Source: an uncultured Verrucomicrobiae bacterium
GTDB taxonomy: Bacteria > Verrucomicrobiota > Verrucomicrobiia > Limisphaerales > AAA164-E04
Direction of reading: 5' to 3'
Length of the DNA stretch: 45,166 bases
Assembly: GCA_943788245.1 (NCBI GenBank)
Contig: CALSPN010000034.1
Span: 1-45,166, forward strand
Below are positions 26,866-36,756 of the stretch, one piece after another (the first letter of the stretch is position 1; each line of letters opens with the position of its first letter). A model generated the notes under the pieces. It worked only from the letters and a program-made list of their open reading frames with translations, was not told the origin of the DNA and searched no databases. The position numbers were made by a program, and so were the translations under genes.

Positions 26866-29800
26866 ATGAGCTCAAGATTCTTTTTGCCACTGGCCTTGAC
26901 TGCATTGGTGTCCTTTACAGGTTACCACACCTCTGTGTTGTCGGATGAGTCATCAGACGTCAGAACTCTCAAAGCACTTCTTGTTGCAGGGGGATGTTGT
27001 CACGACTACACGCACCAGCATGAAATTCTCGCAGACGGTATTCAGGGCAGAGCAAACGTTCAGGTGGATGTCATCTGGACAGATGATCGCTCTACCCATC
27101 CTCCATTGCCTTTATATGAAGATCCCAACTGGGCAGACGGTTACGATGTGATCATTCATGATGAGTGTGCCGCTGGAAACCGAGATCTTGAAGTCATGCA
27201 CAATATATTGAATGTGCATCAAACTGTGCCCGCGGTGCATCTTCATTGTGCGATGCACAGCTTTCGCAATGGAACCGATTTATGGTTTAAACACCTGGGA
27301 ATTCAATCCACGAGCCATGGACCTCAAGCGCCAATCGATATTCATTTTACCGACACCGAGCATCCCATCAATGAAACCCTGAAAGACTGGACGACCATTC
27401 GCGAAGAGCTGTACAACAACGCCAAAATATTTGATGCCCACCCTTTGGCAATAGGGAAGCAAATCATCAAACGAAAAGGGAAGGAAACGACGGTTGAACA
27501 TGTGGTTGCCTGGATCAATGAAAATCAGGGGGCACGCAGTTTCAGTACGACTCTCGGTCACAATACGGAAACAGTTGCAGATGATCGGTATCTTGAGTTA
27601 GTCACTCGTGGCCTGCTCTGGGCCTGTGGAAAATTGAACGAAAACTATTTCAAACCCTACACAGGTGCAAACAAGGTTACTTTCGTTAAAAGTGAACCAA
27701 AGCCCGAAGCGAAAGCAAAAGCCCCGGGTAAAGCTCCCCAGAACGCGACTCCTGTAAAAGTTTCTGCAAGTAGCACACAAAATAACCGTTTTGCATGGAT
27801 GGCAATTGATGGAGAAACCAAAACGCGGTGGTGTGCCGCAAATGCGAGTAAACCCCAATGGCTTCAGTTGGAATTTGATCAAGTTCAAAAAATATCGGGA
27901 GTAAACATTCAATGGGAAAGTCAAAGTAACGCTTACGCATATAAATTAGAGGCTTCCATGGATGGGGAATCGTGGACAATGATTCATGATGCTAGCGATA
28001 ATCTTCAACTCGGAAATACGAAGGCCAGGTTCCCGCAAACCGAACTTCGCTTTCTGAAGATGTCAGGTACACGCACAAGCGCGGGAGGTTGGATCAGTTT
28101 GTGGGAATTTTCAGTGGAAGGGCAGGGGATTCAAAAAATTTATCCTCAACTGGATGCTAAAGATAAAAAAATAGCGAAATCAGTCAAAAACAAGCCTGAA
28201 GATCCGCTGGCCAAGGGCGGGAATGTCAAACCTGCAATAGTTAACCTAAGTCAGGCCGAAGAGGAACAGATTCTAAAGGACGCATCTGTTCCAGATGGAT
28301 TCGATATGACTCTGTTTGCCTCCTCTGCGACGGCAAATTATCCCGTCTATGTAGCAGCTTCTCCTGGTGGGGATCTCTATGTGTCGAGTGATGGGAATGG
28401 CTCACTAGGTCGCAACCCCCGCCGTGGTCGCGTGCTTCGCCTGAGGGATTCCGATCTTGACGGTCGAGCCGATGAGGTGAAGGAATTCATTCCTGAAATA
28501 GATTCTCCACGTGGATTAGTCTGGGATCATGATTGTCTGTACCTGCTACACCCACCTCACATCAGTGTCTATTTTGACCGTGACAAGGATGGTGTGGCAG
28601 ACGCTTCCAAACGTTTGATTTCAGGTATTGCATTTGATTTTGATCAACGCCCGCCTGATCATACGACCAATGGTCTGGAATTGGGTATAGATGGCTGGAT
28701 CTACATAGCCGGTGGTGATTTTGGATTCATGGATGCCGTTGGAACGGACGGGCGCCGCTTGCAGCATCGTGGCGGTGGTGTCATTCGTTTTCGGCCTGAC
28801 GGAACCGGGCTTGAGCTTTTTGCGACTGGAACTCGAAATATTTTGGGAACCCCGATGAGTCCGCTCCTGAATATGTTTGCTAGAGACAACACCAATGATG
28901 GAGGTGGGTGGGATGTTCGACTGCATCATTTCTCAGGACTGGAAGACCATGGGTATCCCAGGTTGTACAAGAATTTTGGTGAGGAGCACATTCAGCCATT
29001 GGCTGATTATGGAGGAGGATCAGGCTGTGGTTCTGTCTATATTCATGAACCAGGTTTTCCTTCTGAATGGGCCAATGCGCCTTTTACCTGTGATTGGGGA
29101 AGAGCTGCGACCTTTCATCACCGTGTGAAGCGGCAGGGAGCAACCTTTGTAGAGACTGAAACTCCCAAGCCATTCATCAAGGTAACTCGACCCACTGATG
29201 CTGATGTGGATGCCATGAGTCGGGTATATCAAGCGAGCTGGAAAGGTCCAGCGACCTTCAATTGGGCTGGCCCGGATCACGGGTATATTCTTCGGGTATC
29301 ACCCAAAGGTTTTGAACCGGAACCATTGCCTGATTTTCCCAATCTGACAGATGCCGAGCTGGTTGTTCAACTGCAATCGCCCAGTCATATACGGGCTTTG
29401 ACGGCTCAACGAGCCTTATTGCGCAGGGAGGAAATTCCTTCAACGAATGAAGCACTGCTCCATCTGGCCGCCGACCATGAAAAAGAGACCAAAGCAAGGG
29501 TAGCCGCGTTGTATGCCATCACTCAGCGTGGACTTGATAGTCGGAAAAGCATGCAGGTGATTCAACTTATCGAACCACTGATACAAGATACTGTCATGCT
29601 CCCTTTTGTCATGCGCGCAATCGGCGACCTTGGCATGGATCAGTTGACTGCAGGGAAAACGGGGCCTGCTCCTATCAAATGGCTGAATATTGGGCTTGCA
29701 AGCAACGACCCCCGAACACGGCTTGAAGCCATTATTACATCTGCTCGGCAAAATAAAAGCGAGGCAGGTAAAGCCATCGCAGCCAGTCTGGGCCATACTG

Positions 29801-31332
29801 ACGGCACGATTGCTCATACCGCATTTCGTGCTCTTGCCGTTTTGGGGCACAGCAACGCCTGTTTTGCCATTCTGGATGCAGCCAACGCCAGTGATGCGCA
29901 ACGAAAAGGTGCTTCATATGCGTTAATGCGAATGCATCGATCAGATGTCGTTGAGGGGCTTATTGCGCGCTTGAATGACCCTCTAAAATCATTTGCGCGA
30001 CCCTATTTACTAAGCGCTCTGTGCCGTCTCTACCATCGAGAAGCAAATTGGAATGGCGACAGTTGGGGGACTCGCCCCGATACCCGTGGGCCTTACTATC
30101 AGCTCGAAAACTGGAGCCAATCTGAAAAAATCCTCCAATCCATCAAGCAAGCCCTTGTAGAATCGAACCCTAGCGACGCCGCCAAGTTGATTGAGGAAAT
30201 GAATCGCAATCGCATTCAATCCAATGAGGCATTGGAACGAATCATTAGTTTGGCTTTGGAGGATGCATCTCATTTGGAAACAGCTGTGACTCAGTTGGCA
30301 GAAGTAGATAACATTCCGGACGAGGCTCTTCCTTTGCTTCTTGCAGCTGCCCGCAGTCCACAGACTGCTCCAATGGCCTTGTCGCAAGCGATTGTTTGCC
30401 TCAGTAAAGTAGACCGTCCCACAGCAGTTCCAGCCATTCTCTCTGCGCTTTCCACCCTTGAGAAAGCCAAAGGAGAAGGGAAAGCCCAAGATGCCGGTAG
30501 GCGCGCATTTCTTAATCATCCCAATCTGGATAATTTCTACACTGTATTGGTGAATGAGCTTGGTGAGGGCATAGAGTCGTCAGAAGCCCGATGGGCATCT
30601 GCAGGGCTTCTGGAGTTGGCCTCTCGTGACGCTGCTGCCCCTGAAGCGCGTGAACAGGTTCAGCGGTACATTGATAAGGCATGGCAGAATCCGACGCTTA
30701 GATTGATACTGATTAACTCGGCCGCAAAAACACGCAATCATTATCTGGATGCCAGGATTCGAGCGGCCGTCAATGATTTTGAAGAAAATGTGGCGAAGGC
30801 GGCAAAGTCTGCGATGCGAAGACTGCGTATTCCAGCTTTAGGTGAGGATAAAACGCCTCAAATCGCAACACTCAAATTGGACCAAGCTATAAAACAGGTA
30901 GTATCCTCTTCGGGAGATATCGCGCTGGGGGAGGCAGTGTTTACTCGTGCAGCTTGTGCCACTTGCCACACGGTCAGTCAGGATCAGGCACAGAAGGGGC
31001 CGTATTTGGGAAACATTGCCAATACCTATCGTCGCCATGATTTGGCTGAATCCATCCTTAATCCGAATAAGACGATTGCTCAGGGGTTTGCCACGCATGA
31101 AATCACCATGAAAAATGGCGAAGACTGGACAGGTTTTGTGGTTAATGAGGCGGGAGATGCAGTGACGCTGCGTGATACTCTTTCTCAGGAACATATTCTC
31201 TTGAAGAGCGAGATACAAAGTCGCACCACACTCAAAACATCGATCATGCCAGAAGGTTTGATGGGGGGATTTACCACCAAGGAAATGGCAAGCCTATTGG
31301 ATTACCTGGTGAACCTCAGTAAATTCGATTGA
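26866..31332 (+). CDS. Giant PVC-type multidomain protein: ThuA, F5/8C, membrane-bound dehydrogenase, HEAT repeats, cytochrome c
   Basis: From ATG 26866 it has about 1488 residues. A signal peptide (SSRFFLPLALTALVSF) comes first. A ThuA-type domain follows (about 35-260, with KALLVAGGCCHDYTHQHEIL and HLHCAMHS), then a discoidin/F5-8C-like domain (about 290-430, RFAWMAIDGETKTRWC). Next is a beta-propeller dehydrogenase with repeated DRDKDGVAD, TTNGLELGIDGWIYIAGG and FRPDGTGLELFATGTRN motifs (about 470-850). A long alpha-helical HEAT-like stretch follows (about 850-1330). A class I cytochrome c ends it, with CATCH at about 1364-1368 and a likely axial methionine in SIMPEG (about 1461). It probably oxidises a sugar-like substrate in the periplasm and passes electrons to the haem; substrate and acceptor are inferred. 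A TTG at 26827 and ATG 26854 are alternative starts. Such fusions are characteristic of PVC bacteria. Confidence 0.92.
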   Translation: MSSRFFLPLALTALVSFTGYHTSVLSDESSDVRTLKALLVAGGCCHDYTHQHEILADGIQGRANVQVDVIWTDDRSTHPPLPLYEDPNWADGYDVIIHDECAAGNRDLEVMHNILNVHQTVPAVHLHCAMHSFRNGTDLWFKHLGIQSTSHGPQAPIDIHFTDTEHPINETLKDWTTIREELYNNAKIFDAHPLAIGKQIIKRKGKETTVEHVVAWINENQGARSFSTTLGHNTETVADDRYLELVTRGLLWACGKLNENYFKPYTGANKVTFVKSEPKPEAKAKAPGKAPQNATPVKVSASSTQNNRFAWMAIDGETKTRWCAANASKPQWLQLEFDQVQKISGVNIQWESQSNAYAYKLEASMDGESWTMIHDASDNLQLGNTKARFPQTELRFLKMSGTRTSAGGWISLWEFSVEGQGIQKIYPQLDAKDKKIAKSVKNKPEDPLAKGGNVKPAIVNLSQAEEEQILKDASVPDGFDMTLFASSATANYPVYVAASPGGDLYVSSDGNGSLGRNPRRGRVLRLRDSDLDGRADEVKEFIPEIDSPRGLVWDHDCLYLLHPPHISVYFDRDKDGVADASKRLISGIAFDFDQRPPDHTTNGLELGIDGWIYIAGGDFGFMDAVGTDGRRLQHRGGGVIRFRPDGTGLELFATGTRNILGTPMSPLLNMFARDNTNDGGGWDVRLHHFSGLEDHGYPRLYKNFGEEHIQPLADYGGGSGCGSVYIHEPGFPSEWANAPFTCDWGRAATFHHRVKRQGATFVETETPKPFIKVTRPTDADVDAMSRVYQASWKGPATFNWAGPDHGYILRVSPKGFEPEPLPDFPNLTDAELVVQLQSPSHIRALTAQRALLRREEIPSTNEALLHLAADHEKETKARVAALYAITQRGLDSRKSMQVIQLIEPLIQDTVMLPFVMRAIGDLGMDQLTAGKTGPAPIKWLNIGLASNDPRTRLEAIITSARQNKSEAGKAIAASLGHTDGTIAHTAFRALAVLGHSNACFAILDAANASDAQRKGASYALMRMHRSDVVEGLIARLNDPLKSFARPYLLSALCRLYHREANWNGDSWGTRPDTRGPYYQLENWSQSEKILQSIKQALVESNPSDAAKLIEEMNRNRIQSNEALERIISLALEDASHLETAVTQLAEVDNIPDEALPLLLAAARSPQTAPMALSQAIVCLSKVDRPTAVPAILSALSTLEKAKGEGKAQDAGRRAFLNHPNLDNFYTVLVNELGEGIESSEARWASAGLLELASRDAAAPEAREQVQRYIDKAWQNPTLRLILINSAAKTRNHYLDARIRAAVNDFEENVAKAAKSAMRRLRIPALGEDKTPQIATLKLDQAIKQVVSSSGDIALGEAVFTRAACATCHTVSQDQAQKGPYLGNIANTYRRHDLAESILNPNKTIAQGFATHEITMKNGEDWTGFVVNEAGDAVTLRDTLSQEHILLKSEIQSRTTLKTSIMPEGLMGGFTTKEMASLLDYLVNLSKFD

Positions 31333-31375
31333 GGAAAAGATTTAGATCTGCCGGTACTACAACACATGTGCATAA

Positions 31376-31408
31376 AAAAGCGGCAACTTTAAAGGAGTTG
31401 CCGCTTTT
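31376..31408. terminator. Bidirectional Rho-independent terminator between convergent genes
   Basis: A 13-bp perfect stem (AAAAGCGGCAACT with AGTTGCCGCTTTT, seven-base loop) has T tracts on both strands: TTTT on plus, and TTTTTT when read on minus. It serves the dehydrogenase gene ending at 31332 and the pseudopilin-like gene ending at 31424. Confidence 0.92.
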
Positions 31409-31423
31409 GCCTATGCAGAAAAT

Positions 31424-32230
31424 TTATCTTGCAGGTGTAACAGGAACATGTGTTGCCAATCTGAATTTCTCCAGATCCCGATCTCCTGCCCTGGTGTTGG
31501 TATTCAGTCCTTTGACTGCAGTAGCCGTGCTCTCCGTCCATCTCCAGTTCTCAGCATGTCCGTCAGCAAACGAAAGGATGCCTCCATTGCCATGGCGACT
31601 TGCTGGTGCATTCTGCCAGAAACCGTCGTTGCGGCCTGCTGGATTCCTCACAGCAAAGAATCCATCATCAATACTTTCCTTGTCCTCATCGACAAAAACA
31701 AAAGCCTGTGAAGGGCCAGGGCTGTTGATGGAGGATTCTTTCGTCCACGTTTTTAGATTTGGATAAACCCAGTCAGCATTCCCGTTCATGCGTCCGCTCA
31801 TCGAGAAACTCCTGATACGGTTGACGACTCGAGGGCCTGCTTTGAATGCGGCGTCTGATGGACACGTGTAAATTTCGAGTGAAGAGTTATAAGTAAATAA
31901 AGCTCCCTCCATGATGTCCAGACGGTTGGTCCAACCCGGGGCGGATGACACATTACCGCCAATCCATGAAGCGCGTGTTCCCAAATGATTCAAAACGAGT
32001 TTGCCCTCGTTATCCGTGGCATACATTATCCAGCAAAGTTGCATTTGTTTGAGATTGCTGAGGCACTTGATACCTTTTGCCTTCTGCTTTGCCTTGCTCA
32101 GGGCTGGCAACAGCATACCCGCAAGAATGGCTATAATGGCAATGACCACAAGTAATTCGATCAGAGTAAAAGCTCCTAAACGGCGTTCGGATCTCTTGTA
32201 GACTAATTTGGTTAATGTAAGTTTTGACAT
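31424..32230 (-). CDS. Type II secretion pseudopilin-like protein
   Basis: The 268-residue protein has a basic leader ([20 protein letters not shown]) followed directly by [20 protein letters not shown]. The residue before F is alanine rather than the usual glycine, an atypical prepilin cleavage site. The body has [29 protein letters not shown] and the C-terminal [12 protein letters not shown] motif, close to the paralogue at 17689. It is predicted to be anchored by its N-terminal helix, with the globular part outside the cytoplasm. The minus-strand terminator at 31376-31408 ends its transcript. MtnA lies upstream with about 70 bases between, so they could be transcribed together, but no functional link is evident. 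Confidence 0.9.
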   Translation of the reverse strand: MSKLTLTKLVYKRSERRLGAFTLIELLVVIAIIAILAGMLLPALSKAKQKAKGIKCLSNLKQMQLCWIMYATDNEGKLVLNHLGTRASWIGGNVSSAPGWTNRLDIMEGALFTYNSSLEIYTCPSDAAFKAGPRVVNRIRSFSMSGRMNGNADWVYPNLKTWTKESSINSPGPSQAFVFVDEDKESIDDGFFAVRNPAGRNDGFWQNAPASRHGNGGILSFADGHAENWRWTESTATAVKGLNTNTRAGDRDLEKFRLATHVPVTPAR

Positions 32231-32301
32231 AATTAATTGTTGGATGTATCTGGATATTAATAGGAAGGCTTCTCTTTGGTCAATCAGTATTCAATTGTAG
32301 A

Positions 32302-33351
32302 TTAATCCATTCCTCCGAATGCATCTGCAATAGACGGAACAAGAGGCGGCTTGAGCAGTCCTCTTTCGGTAATGATTCCGCTAATTAAGTGAGGCGGAGT
32401 CACATCAAAGGCTGGATTCCAGCAAGGTGTGTCAGGAGAACTGATCAGGCATTTTCCAAAAACCCTGCGGATTTCGTCCGGGTGGCGATCTTCTATTGGG
32501 ATTTCCTCGCCAGAGACGATGTCCATATCGAAGGTGGATAAGGGAGCTGCGACGTAAAAAGGAATTTGGTGATGATGTGCCAGAACCGCGACACTGTAAG
32601 TTCCAATCTTATTGGCTGCTGCACCATCCGATGCGATTCGATCGGACCCGACAATGACCAAATCCACCATTCCTTGCCGCATCAATGCGCCTGCCATATT
32701 GTCACTGATCAAGGTATGCGGTACTCCCATTTTTTTGCACTCCCATGTGGTCAATCTGGCTCCTTGGAGCAGGGGACGCGTCTCGTTGGCATAAACCATT
32801 TTGATATGCCCCTTGTTATGGGCGCGGAATATCACACCCAGCGCAGTACCTATACCAGCTGTTGCGAGATAGCCGGTGTTGCAATGCGTAAGGACTCTGG
32901 CTTCTTTGGGGATAACGGATAGGCCGTGCTCTGCCATGGTATGGCATCGTTCCATGTCATCGGCATGGATGGTCTTTGCTTTTTGGAGAATGAATGAGCC
33001 AATCTCCGAGGTGGAATTAAATGTCTGTTTGCCTAAATCCTTCATGATGGACTCGACAGCCCATGAGAGATTGACGGCAGTAGGGCGGGCGGCCACGAGT
33101 TGGTCAGCCAGCTTTCTGAGGCGAGAGAGATAGCTTTTGGTATTCTTTTCTGAGATGGAATCTGCTGCAATTACCATTCCGTAGGCTGCACTGACTCCTA
33201 TGGCCGGAGCTCCTCTGACACGCAGGGATTGAATGGCTTCGATGACTGCGTCTAATGTGTCCAGATCAATGTAGGTTTCCTCAATAGGCAACTTTGTTTG
33301 ATCGAGTAATCGCAGTCTGTTGTCTGCTGTCCATTCGATGGTTTTAATCAT
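32302..33351 (-). CDS. mtnA: S-methyl-5-thioribose-1-phosphate isomerase
   Basis: The 349-residue protein is the right size for MtnA, which converts methylthioribose-1-phosphate to methylthioribulose-1-phosphate in methionine salvage. Conserved features are RVRGAPAIGVSAAYGM (from 44), C157 in THCNTGYLAT, and D237 in IVGSDRIASDGAAANKIGT, the acid/base pair of the family. It should act in the cytosol. No other mtn genes are next to it. A Gfo/Idh oxidoreductase gene lies 23 bases upstream on the same strand. The aminotransferase/omega-amidase pair at 21121-23129 could supply the last transamination. Some MtnA homologues also isomerise related deoxy sugars, so this specificity is the main one, not proven. 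Confidence 0.93.
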   Translation of the reverse strand: MIKTIEWTADNRLRLLDQTKLPIEETYIDLDTLDAVIEAIQSLRVRGAPAIGVSAAYGMVIAADSISEKNTKSYLSRLRKLADQLVAARPTAVNLSWAVESIMKDLGKQTFNSTSEIGSFILQKAKTIHADDMERCHTMAEHGLSVIPKEARVLTHCNTGYLATAGIGTALGVIFRAHNKGHIKMVYANETRPLLQGARLTTWECKKMGVPHTLISDNMAGALMRQGMVDLVIVGSDRIASDGAAANKIGTYSVAVLAHHHQIPFYVAAPLSTFDMDIVSGEEIPIEDRHPDEIRRVFGKCLISSPDTPCWNPAFDVTPPHLISGIITERGLLKPPLVPSIADAFGGMD

Positions 33352-33374
33352 GCGTCAATCACGGATTCGAACGA

Positions 33375-34484
33375 TTAGAAAAGGTCGTTCAATGGATTTT
33401 TTCTGTTTTGGAGCGGGAAATAAACCTTTTTACCCAGCCTGTGTGATTCATAAACAGAGGCGATCATTTCTGTTGTCAAACGCGCATCTTCTATACTTGA
33501 TTCGGGAGCGCGATTGTCTTCCATGGCGGCGATTAAATCCTGACAAGCCAGTAAGTTTCCAGCCTGCAATCCCCCGTCCTGGAGAGTTTCAGGTTGCCCT
33601 GGGCCGCTGGAGCTGACCTGCACCCAGCGTTTACCTGTGCGTGAAGGTGTCCATGACGCGTCGGGTAACCAGCCGGCACTGGGTAGGTAACCAGTGTTCA
33701 TGGCAAGGATTCCCTTGGTTCCATAAATTTTGATTCCAAATCTGGATGGCTCTGCTCGGGCATTTCGGACCGAATTGAAATAACCCATCACACCATTGTC
33801 CAGTCCATACATCGCCTGTATTTGATCACCCAAAATCGGGCCAATACCCTCATTGCCCTCTTGGATGTGTGAGGCATCCGCACTCTGACCATCGCTGTTG
33901 ACGGATGCAAAGCACCATTGAGCTTCGCCTCCAAGATAATGCATTAAATTCAAGACGTGGGTGCCCAATACCCACAGGTCCTCGCCCCCTCCACGCTGAT
34001 CTTCCTTCCCTCGAGCCCGAATCTCAAGTAACTGGCCAATGCGGCCTTCGTGGATCATTCTGTAAATAACTGCAAGGATGGGGCTGTAGCGGGTTTGGTG
34101 TGCCACAGCGACTTTGACATTGTTTGTCTGACATGCAGCGATCATGGCATCGGCTTCCTCGAGTGTTCGGCACAGGGGTTTTTCAAGGTAAATCCCCTTC
34201 ACTCCCTCTGCTGCTGCCATCAGGACCATATCGTGACGTTGATCAATCCAACGTGGGCAAATACTCACAATATCTGGCTTGACCTCAGTCAACATTTTTC
34301 GGTAATCGTCGAAACCCTTTTCCGGTTGCAAGCGTTCCATTGCTTTGGCGAGTCCTTCAGGTTGGTCGTCGGCTACAGCGACAATTTTTGCCTGAGTGAT
34401 ATTTTGCCACACGGTGTCCATGCCGTGGCCGTAATTACCGCGACCACTGCTTCCGATCACCGCTACTCGATAAGGTTCTGACAT
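33375..34484 (-). CDS. Gfo/Idh/MocA-family NAD(P)-dependent oxidoreductase
   Basis: The 369-residue protein begins MSEPYRVAVIGSSGRGNYGHG, a Rossmann-type dinucleotide loop with an unusual long glycine run. EKPLCRTLEEADAM (near residue 98) holds the family lysine; KVAVAHQTRYSP and GGEDLWVLGTHVLNLMHYL belong to the catalytic half. Family members oxidise or epimerise sugars and cyclitols with NAD(P). GEEDQRGGGEDLW-like features occur in PVC paralogues of unknown substrate. It lies 23 bases upstream of mtnA on the same strand, so co-transcription is likely but the connection is unclear. It starts a run of minus-strand genes downstream of the 99-residue orphan gene. Confidence 0.88.
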   Translation of the reverse strand: MSEPYRVAVIGSSGRGNYGHGMDTVWQNITQAKIVAVADDQPEGLAKAMERLQPEKGFDDYRKMLTEVKPDIVSICPRWIDQRHDMVLMAAAEGVKGIYLEKPLCRTLEEADAMIAACQTNNVKVAVAHQTRYSPILAVIYRMIHEGRIGQLLEIRARGKEDQRGGGEDLWVLGTHVLNLMHYLGGEAQWCFASVNSDGQSADASHIQEGNEGIGPILGDQIQAMYGLDNGVMGYFNSVRNARAEPSRFGIKIYGTKGILAMNTGYLPSAGWLPDASWTPSRTGKRWVQVSSSGPGQPETLQDGGLQAGNLLACQDLIAAMEDNRAPESSIEDARLTTEMIASVYESHRLGKKVYFPLQNRKNPLNDLF

Positions 34485-34611
34485 ATGTCTTTGAGGTTTG
34501 GTTGATTGCCTGTCTATATCCTACTTGGCAATGACTCCATACAACAAGTCGAGATTTTGTTTTTAGAAGTCCTTTGGAAGCTGCATTTTTCTGCATAATT
34601 TAACCGGTGAA

Positions 34612-34911
34612 TTACAAAAAAACTCCGGCAAATTTGCTCTTGCTCTGAGAATCAAAAACAAAGGGCAGGGAGCCACGATTCAACACATCATCACGAGTGA
34701 ACTCAACGATGCCTGCAGTCCATTGTATCAATTCTGTAGCAACGCCCAGTTCTGTTAGTGCCTTTGCAGGGTTTTCTCGCTCACTTGTTCCACTATTGTT
34801 TGGAGGCAATTCTGAATTGTCTCGTTTATGAAGATGAGAAGTATCCATTCTCAGTAGAGGGCCAACATTTGTCTGGCCATATGTTAACTTCTTTACCTCA
34901 TTCCTTGCCAT
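34612..34911 (-). CDS. Orphan small hypothetical protein (99 aa)
   Basis: The start is ATG at 34911 because an AGGAG site lies five bases upstream; the in-frame GTG at 34917 overlaps that site. The product is polar, with no signal peptide or membrane helix. It begins ARNEVKKLTYGQTNVG, has a middle asparagine- and serine-rich stretch, and ends FVFDSQSKSKFAGVFL. I do not recognise a family or motif. It is divergent from the second sulfatase across 54 bases, which must hold both promoters. It precedes the Gfo/Idh gene on the same strand by 127 bases. The good ribosome binding site argues for a real gene. Confidence 0.55.
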   Translation of the reverse strand: MARNEVKKLTYGQTNVGPLLRMDTSHLHKRDNSELPPNNSGTSERENPAKALTELGVATELIQWTAGIVEFTRDDVLNRGSLPFVFDSQSKSKFAGVFL

Positions 34912-34965
34912 ATTCACTCCTGAGATACTTTGTTTGGCTGTTTGAGGTTCTTTGTGTAATTTTAC

Positions 34966-36655
34966 ATGGTGAACTCAGCAATCAATCAAAGTATTCTTCC
35001 TCTCGTGGAACAGAGTTCGAAAAACAAACTAGGTTGTTTTTCGTTTGTTTTGTGGTTTTTGACGACATTTTCAGTGAGCGTCATCGGTTCTCAACAGGAG
35101 AGGCATGAAGCCAAAGTTCCCAATATCATCATTATTTACGCGGATGATCTGGGTATTGGTGATTTGTCATGTTACAATCCAGGATCTTCCTACACCACAC
35201 CAAGGCTGGATCAAATGGCAGCTGAGGGGATACGCTTTCTGGATGCTCACAGCCCTTCCACCATCTGCTCCCCATCACGATACGGACTATATTCCGGTCA
35301 GCAGATTTACCGATCTACGGGGCGGGGAGGAGGGGCCTTTGAAGGGCCGGGTGGACCGAGTTACCTCAAGCCTGGTACGCTTACATTGGGGGGACATGTT
35401 AAAGCAAAAAGGATATCACACAGGGGTGTTCGGGAAATGGCATGTAGGTTTAACTTGGTTTGATAAAAAAGGGGAACGACTTGGAGGAGGATTCGATAAC
35501 TCGCTTTTAATCGATTATGATCGATCTACTCCATTGATTGATGGGCCGAATGCCCGGGGTTTTGATGCATCTTTTGTTACACCAAACTGTCCTACAACCG
35601 ACCCTCTTTATATATATATCGAAAACGGTATGGTGCCAATTCCTGCCGACCGTCGTCATATTCGTTCAACTCTTCCCAATCCGGGAGGGAAGTGGCGATG
35701 GGATAATGATGAAGGTTGGATGGCTCCTGGCTACGACTTTCTTGAAGCGGACTTAATGTTTTACGATAAGACTGAAGAATTCATTGTCGACCATCTTAAA
35801 GATAGTCCTGAAAAACCATTCTTCACCGTTTTTTCTACTCAGATAGCCCATGCTCCGGTTCTACCAGCTCCGGAATTTGTCGGTAATTCTGGAGCTGGTC
35901 CAAGAGGGGATTTTGTTGTTGAGTTGGATACTTTGGTGGGACGGGTGATTGATCTTGTAAAGGAACTTGGTATCGATGATGAGACACTGATTCTGTTCAA
36001 CGCTGACAACGGTGCTGAGACCATGCATGTGGATTGGATGCGGGAGGATCATGACCATGATCCTTCAGCTGGTTTGCGAGGTATGAAGCGTGATGCTTGG
36101 GAAGGAGGTCATCGTGTACCATTCATAGCAAGGTGGCCCGGCAGGATTCCTCAAGGGCAGGTTTCGGATCAAATAACAAACACCACCGACATTTTTGCGA
36201 CTCTGGCATCGATTGTTGATTTTACCTTACCCGATGATGCCGCGGTTGACAGTTTTGATATGTTACCTGTGATGACAGGTAAACAGGATCCAGCGAAACC
36301 CGTTCGTCCGCACCTTTTGACTCAAAGTTTCAGGGGAGAATTCCAGATAAGGAAAGGTAAATGGAAGTATCTGGATCATCAGGGTTCAGGGGGGAATAAT
36401 TATGAAAGAGGCGCCCTGAAAAAATATGAAATCAAAGAAACTGCTCCTGAAGCCCCTGGGCAACTTTACAACCTGGCTGTTGATCCTCAAGAAACCATCA
36501 ACCTTTACTTCAAAAAAACAGAAGTTCGCCGTGAACTACAGGCTTTGCTGCAGCGATTAAAGCAAGAAGGGCGCAGTGCGCCAGTGCAACGAAAGCCTGT
36601 TGGGTTTCAAAATATAGCGCTCATTCCTTTTACGGATGCTCAAGTCTCTAAATGA
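34966..36655 (+). CDS. Secreted sulfatase, interrupted by one frameshift
   Basis: Two frames join into a 562-residue sulfatase when one G is removed from the six-G run at 35388-35393. The join then reads GTLTLGDMLKQKGYHTGVFGKWH. The N-terminal segment KLGCFSFVLWFLTTFSVSVIG is a signal peptide. Metal ligands D60 and D61 lie in IIYADDLGIGD, and C101 in TICSPSRYGLYSG is the formylglycine site (canonical CxPSR). Later motifs include GKWHVGL, FNADNGAET and GLRGMKRDAWEGGHRVPF. It is of the S1 type, acting on sulfated carbohydrate outside the cytoplasm. Its active site differs from the CHSSR of the first sulfatase. As with the metalloprotease, a base-calling or assembly error is as likely as loss of function. 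Confidence 0.9.
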
Positions 36656-36756
36656 AGCCTTTCTATGGGCTTTCACTCATCGAAACGTTCTTGTGCTTCA
36701 GGCATTGTGATTATCCAATGCACTCGATAGCCGATCCTCATTGTCAAAAGGCAAGA

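Noticed and set aside
36657-36680. Short AAGCC/GGCTT hairpin after the second sulfatase as terminator
   Set aside because: Stem of about five to six bases without a T tract is too weak to call.
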